Source: Bolinopsis microptera
Lineage: Eukaryota; Ctenophora; Tentaculata; Lobata; Bolinopsidae
Assembly: GCF_026151205.1 (NCBI RefSeq)
Contig: NC_087073.1
Span: 19,606,658 to 19,670,657, forward strand
DNA length: 64,000 bases
Reading direction: 5' to 3'
Part shown: piece by piece, positions 62,993 to 64,000 of the stretch
Layout of the letters: the number at the start of each line of letters is the position of its first letter
Position numbering within the stretch: the stretch's first letter is position 1
Notes under the pieces: generated by a model
Databases searched by the model: none
Told to the model about the DNA's origin: nothing
The model's input: only the letters and a program-made list of their open reading frames with translations
Made by a program: the position numbers and the translations under genes

Positions 62993-64000
62993 ATGAAGCA
63001 ACAGGTCATCTTTATCAAGATAAAGTATGGTGGCCCTTTGCTCGTTCCTAAACAGACTCTAACAAGAGACAGCCGTATGTTTAAATACCTTATAAATGAT
63101 CTGCAGTTTAAAGAGCTTGACTTGGAAGATTTTTCACCGGAAGCAGTGACCCTGTTTCTAACCTACCTCGATAACAAAAAGCTGGGCGACATTGAAGATG
63201 TCATGTTCAGAGAGGTCCACAAATTAGCCGTGGTATTTGAGGTCGACTGGTTGAAAAACGGCTGTGTCCGGTGGTTAATTCGTAGAAGTAGATTAGCTAC
63301 CAGTGATCAAGGAAAAGTGTTAGTTTTTGACGAGTGCTGGTATATTCTTAACAAATGGGGTAAAAAAGGTATGATGAATGTACTGGTGTCCGGTTTAGGT
63401 CTTAAGGACAATTCATCGTTCATCGGCAGCTATATGTCAGATTTAGAAAAACTGGAGCCAGGGCAGATAGATCTGTTGCTAAAAATAGGAAGAAGCAACT
63501 CCGATTTGTTTCTCCGGAGTATCCTGAACAATTTATCTGGTCAGAAAGATCTGAATGACAAAGTGAAATATCTCCTTGAAAAGACAAATCTGGCGCTGTG
63601 TTGTGAACAGAATGAGGACCTGTATCTTGAAGTGTTTGACACTATATCGAACCTATCAGAAATATCAGTTGATGATTTGCGGTTTACTCACCGCATGACA
63701 GCGGAAACTATCAAATTAATCAGTTCTCGAAGAGAAAAAAGAAGATCCTGTTGTGTGGTGAGCAATTTTAGGGACTATTCAGACTTAATTAACATCTGTA
63801 AAACATTAAATGACATATCCAAAGTAGTTTCTGAGGGTCGAGTAATATCAACGTTTGTGCTGGTTGAACTATTGTTGAGTGTTTTCTACGAGTATACACC
63901 TACCAAAGATGACACCCGAGTGTTTGTGACTAATCTTGAAAACATCTGCAGTGCGAAAGAGCTTAACAAAGTATCACGACGATATTTAGATATCATAATT
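62993..64000 (+). CDS. BTB/POZ-like protein, 5' part (336 codons, runs off the window)
   Basis: The ATG at 62,993 opens a frame that is uninterrupted to the window end. An acceptor-like TTTCATTTCAG lies about 18 bp upstream, so the ATG sits near the start of an exon. The first 100 residues look like a BTB fold: LVPKQTLTRDSRMFKYLI, ELDLEDFSPEAVTLFLTYLD, then VMFREVHKLAVVFEVDWLKN and C..WL. This matches the usual order of substrate strand, (L/V)xLxDFSPEAVxxFLxYLY-type segment and (E)LxxLAxxFxVxxLxxxC helices. The remainder (to residue 336) is helical and may be a BACK-like region, with no Kelch repeats or zinc fingers yet. BTB proteins with such tails are often Cullin-3 adaptors; here that is only a family-level guess. 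Confidence 0.7.
   Translation, partial: MKQQVIFIKIKYGGPLLVPKQTLTRDSRMFKYLINDLQFKELDLEDFSPEAVTLFLTYLDNKKLGDIEDVMFREVHKLAVVFEVDWLKNGCVRWLIRRSRLATSDQGKVLVFDECWYILNKWGKKGMMNVLVSGLGLKDNSSFIGSYMSDLEKLEPGQIDLLLKIGRSNSDLFLRSILNNLSGQKDLNDKVKYLLEKTNLALCCEQNEDLYLEVFDTISNLSEISVDDLRFTHRMTAETIKLISSRREKRRSCCVVSNFRDYSDLINICKTLNDISKVVSEGRVISTFVLVELLLSVFYEYTPTKDDTRVFVTNLENICSAKELNKVSRRYLDIII

Noticed and set aside
62195..62993. Several overlapping frames rich in Gly-Glu-Leu or Pro-Gln-Lys words
   Set aside because: They arise from GGGGAACTTT/AAAGTTCCCC words of the MITE and cannot be separate genes.
1..64000. CRISPR array interpretation of the regular tandem repeats
   Set aside because: Repeats are head-to-tail without unique spacers, and intron-bearing genes show eukaryotic DNA.

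Overview
This looks like nuclear DNA from an AT-rich invertebrate metazoan. Genes are split by introns with ordinary GT/AG borders, and there are long introns, many minisatellites, Penelope-like and non-LTR retroelement fragments, and TIR/MITE-type DNA elements. The receptor types present (Ig domain plus Cys-rich stalk, divergent rhodopsin-class GPCR, Ly6 three-finger protein) would fit a cnidarian or another early-branching or soft-bodied invertebrate. The species cannot be fixed from the sequence alone.

Layout. 0-2.5 kb: a clean 45-bp minisatellite running into an indel-ridden copy of the segment at 4.9-7.8 kb, which is a likely assembly or consensus problem. 2.5-5.8 kb: a 23-bp minisatellite and retroelement or transposon scraps. 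6.3-8.8 kb: an Ig-superfamily type I membrane receptor with a proline-rich, tyrosine-containing cytoplasmic tail and two apparent single-base frameshifts. 13.7-48.6 kb (+): the histidine-phosphatase half and C-terminal tail of an inositol hexakisphosphate/diphosphoinositol-pentakisphosphate kinase (PPIP5K/VIP1 family), read as 14 exons with almost completely consistent phases. Its introns hold two intronless antisense genes: a frameshifted GPCR (28.4-29.4 kb) and a polypeptide GalNAc-transferase (44.4-46.1 kb). The same introns hold a TSD-flanked L1-like retrotransposon that carries a tandem array at its 5' end, a 52-bp satellite with a 208-bp higher-order period, and a 1.37-kb near-perfect palindrome flanked by TTAA. 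49.7-53.6 kb: foldback elements and a three-exon Ly6/uPAR-like gene. 55.2-57.5 kb (+): a six-exon gene of unknown function, possibly axonemal. 58.5-61.0 kb (-): the last four exons of an unrecognised gene, with a 15-bp minisatellite in its final intron. 62.0-62.8 kb: a non-LTR endonuclease fragment and a MITE. 62.99 kb to the window end: a BTB-like gene that runs out of the window.

The genes do not form a pathway. The main organisational theme is a roughly 35-kb host gene whose introns have collected antisense intronless genes and repeats. The most notable observations are the retrotransposon whose array lies inside the target-site duplication, the TTAA palindrome, the allorecognition-like receptor and the noisy first 2.5 kb. 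Family assignments come from recalled motifs; no searches were run.
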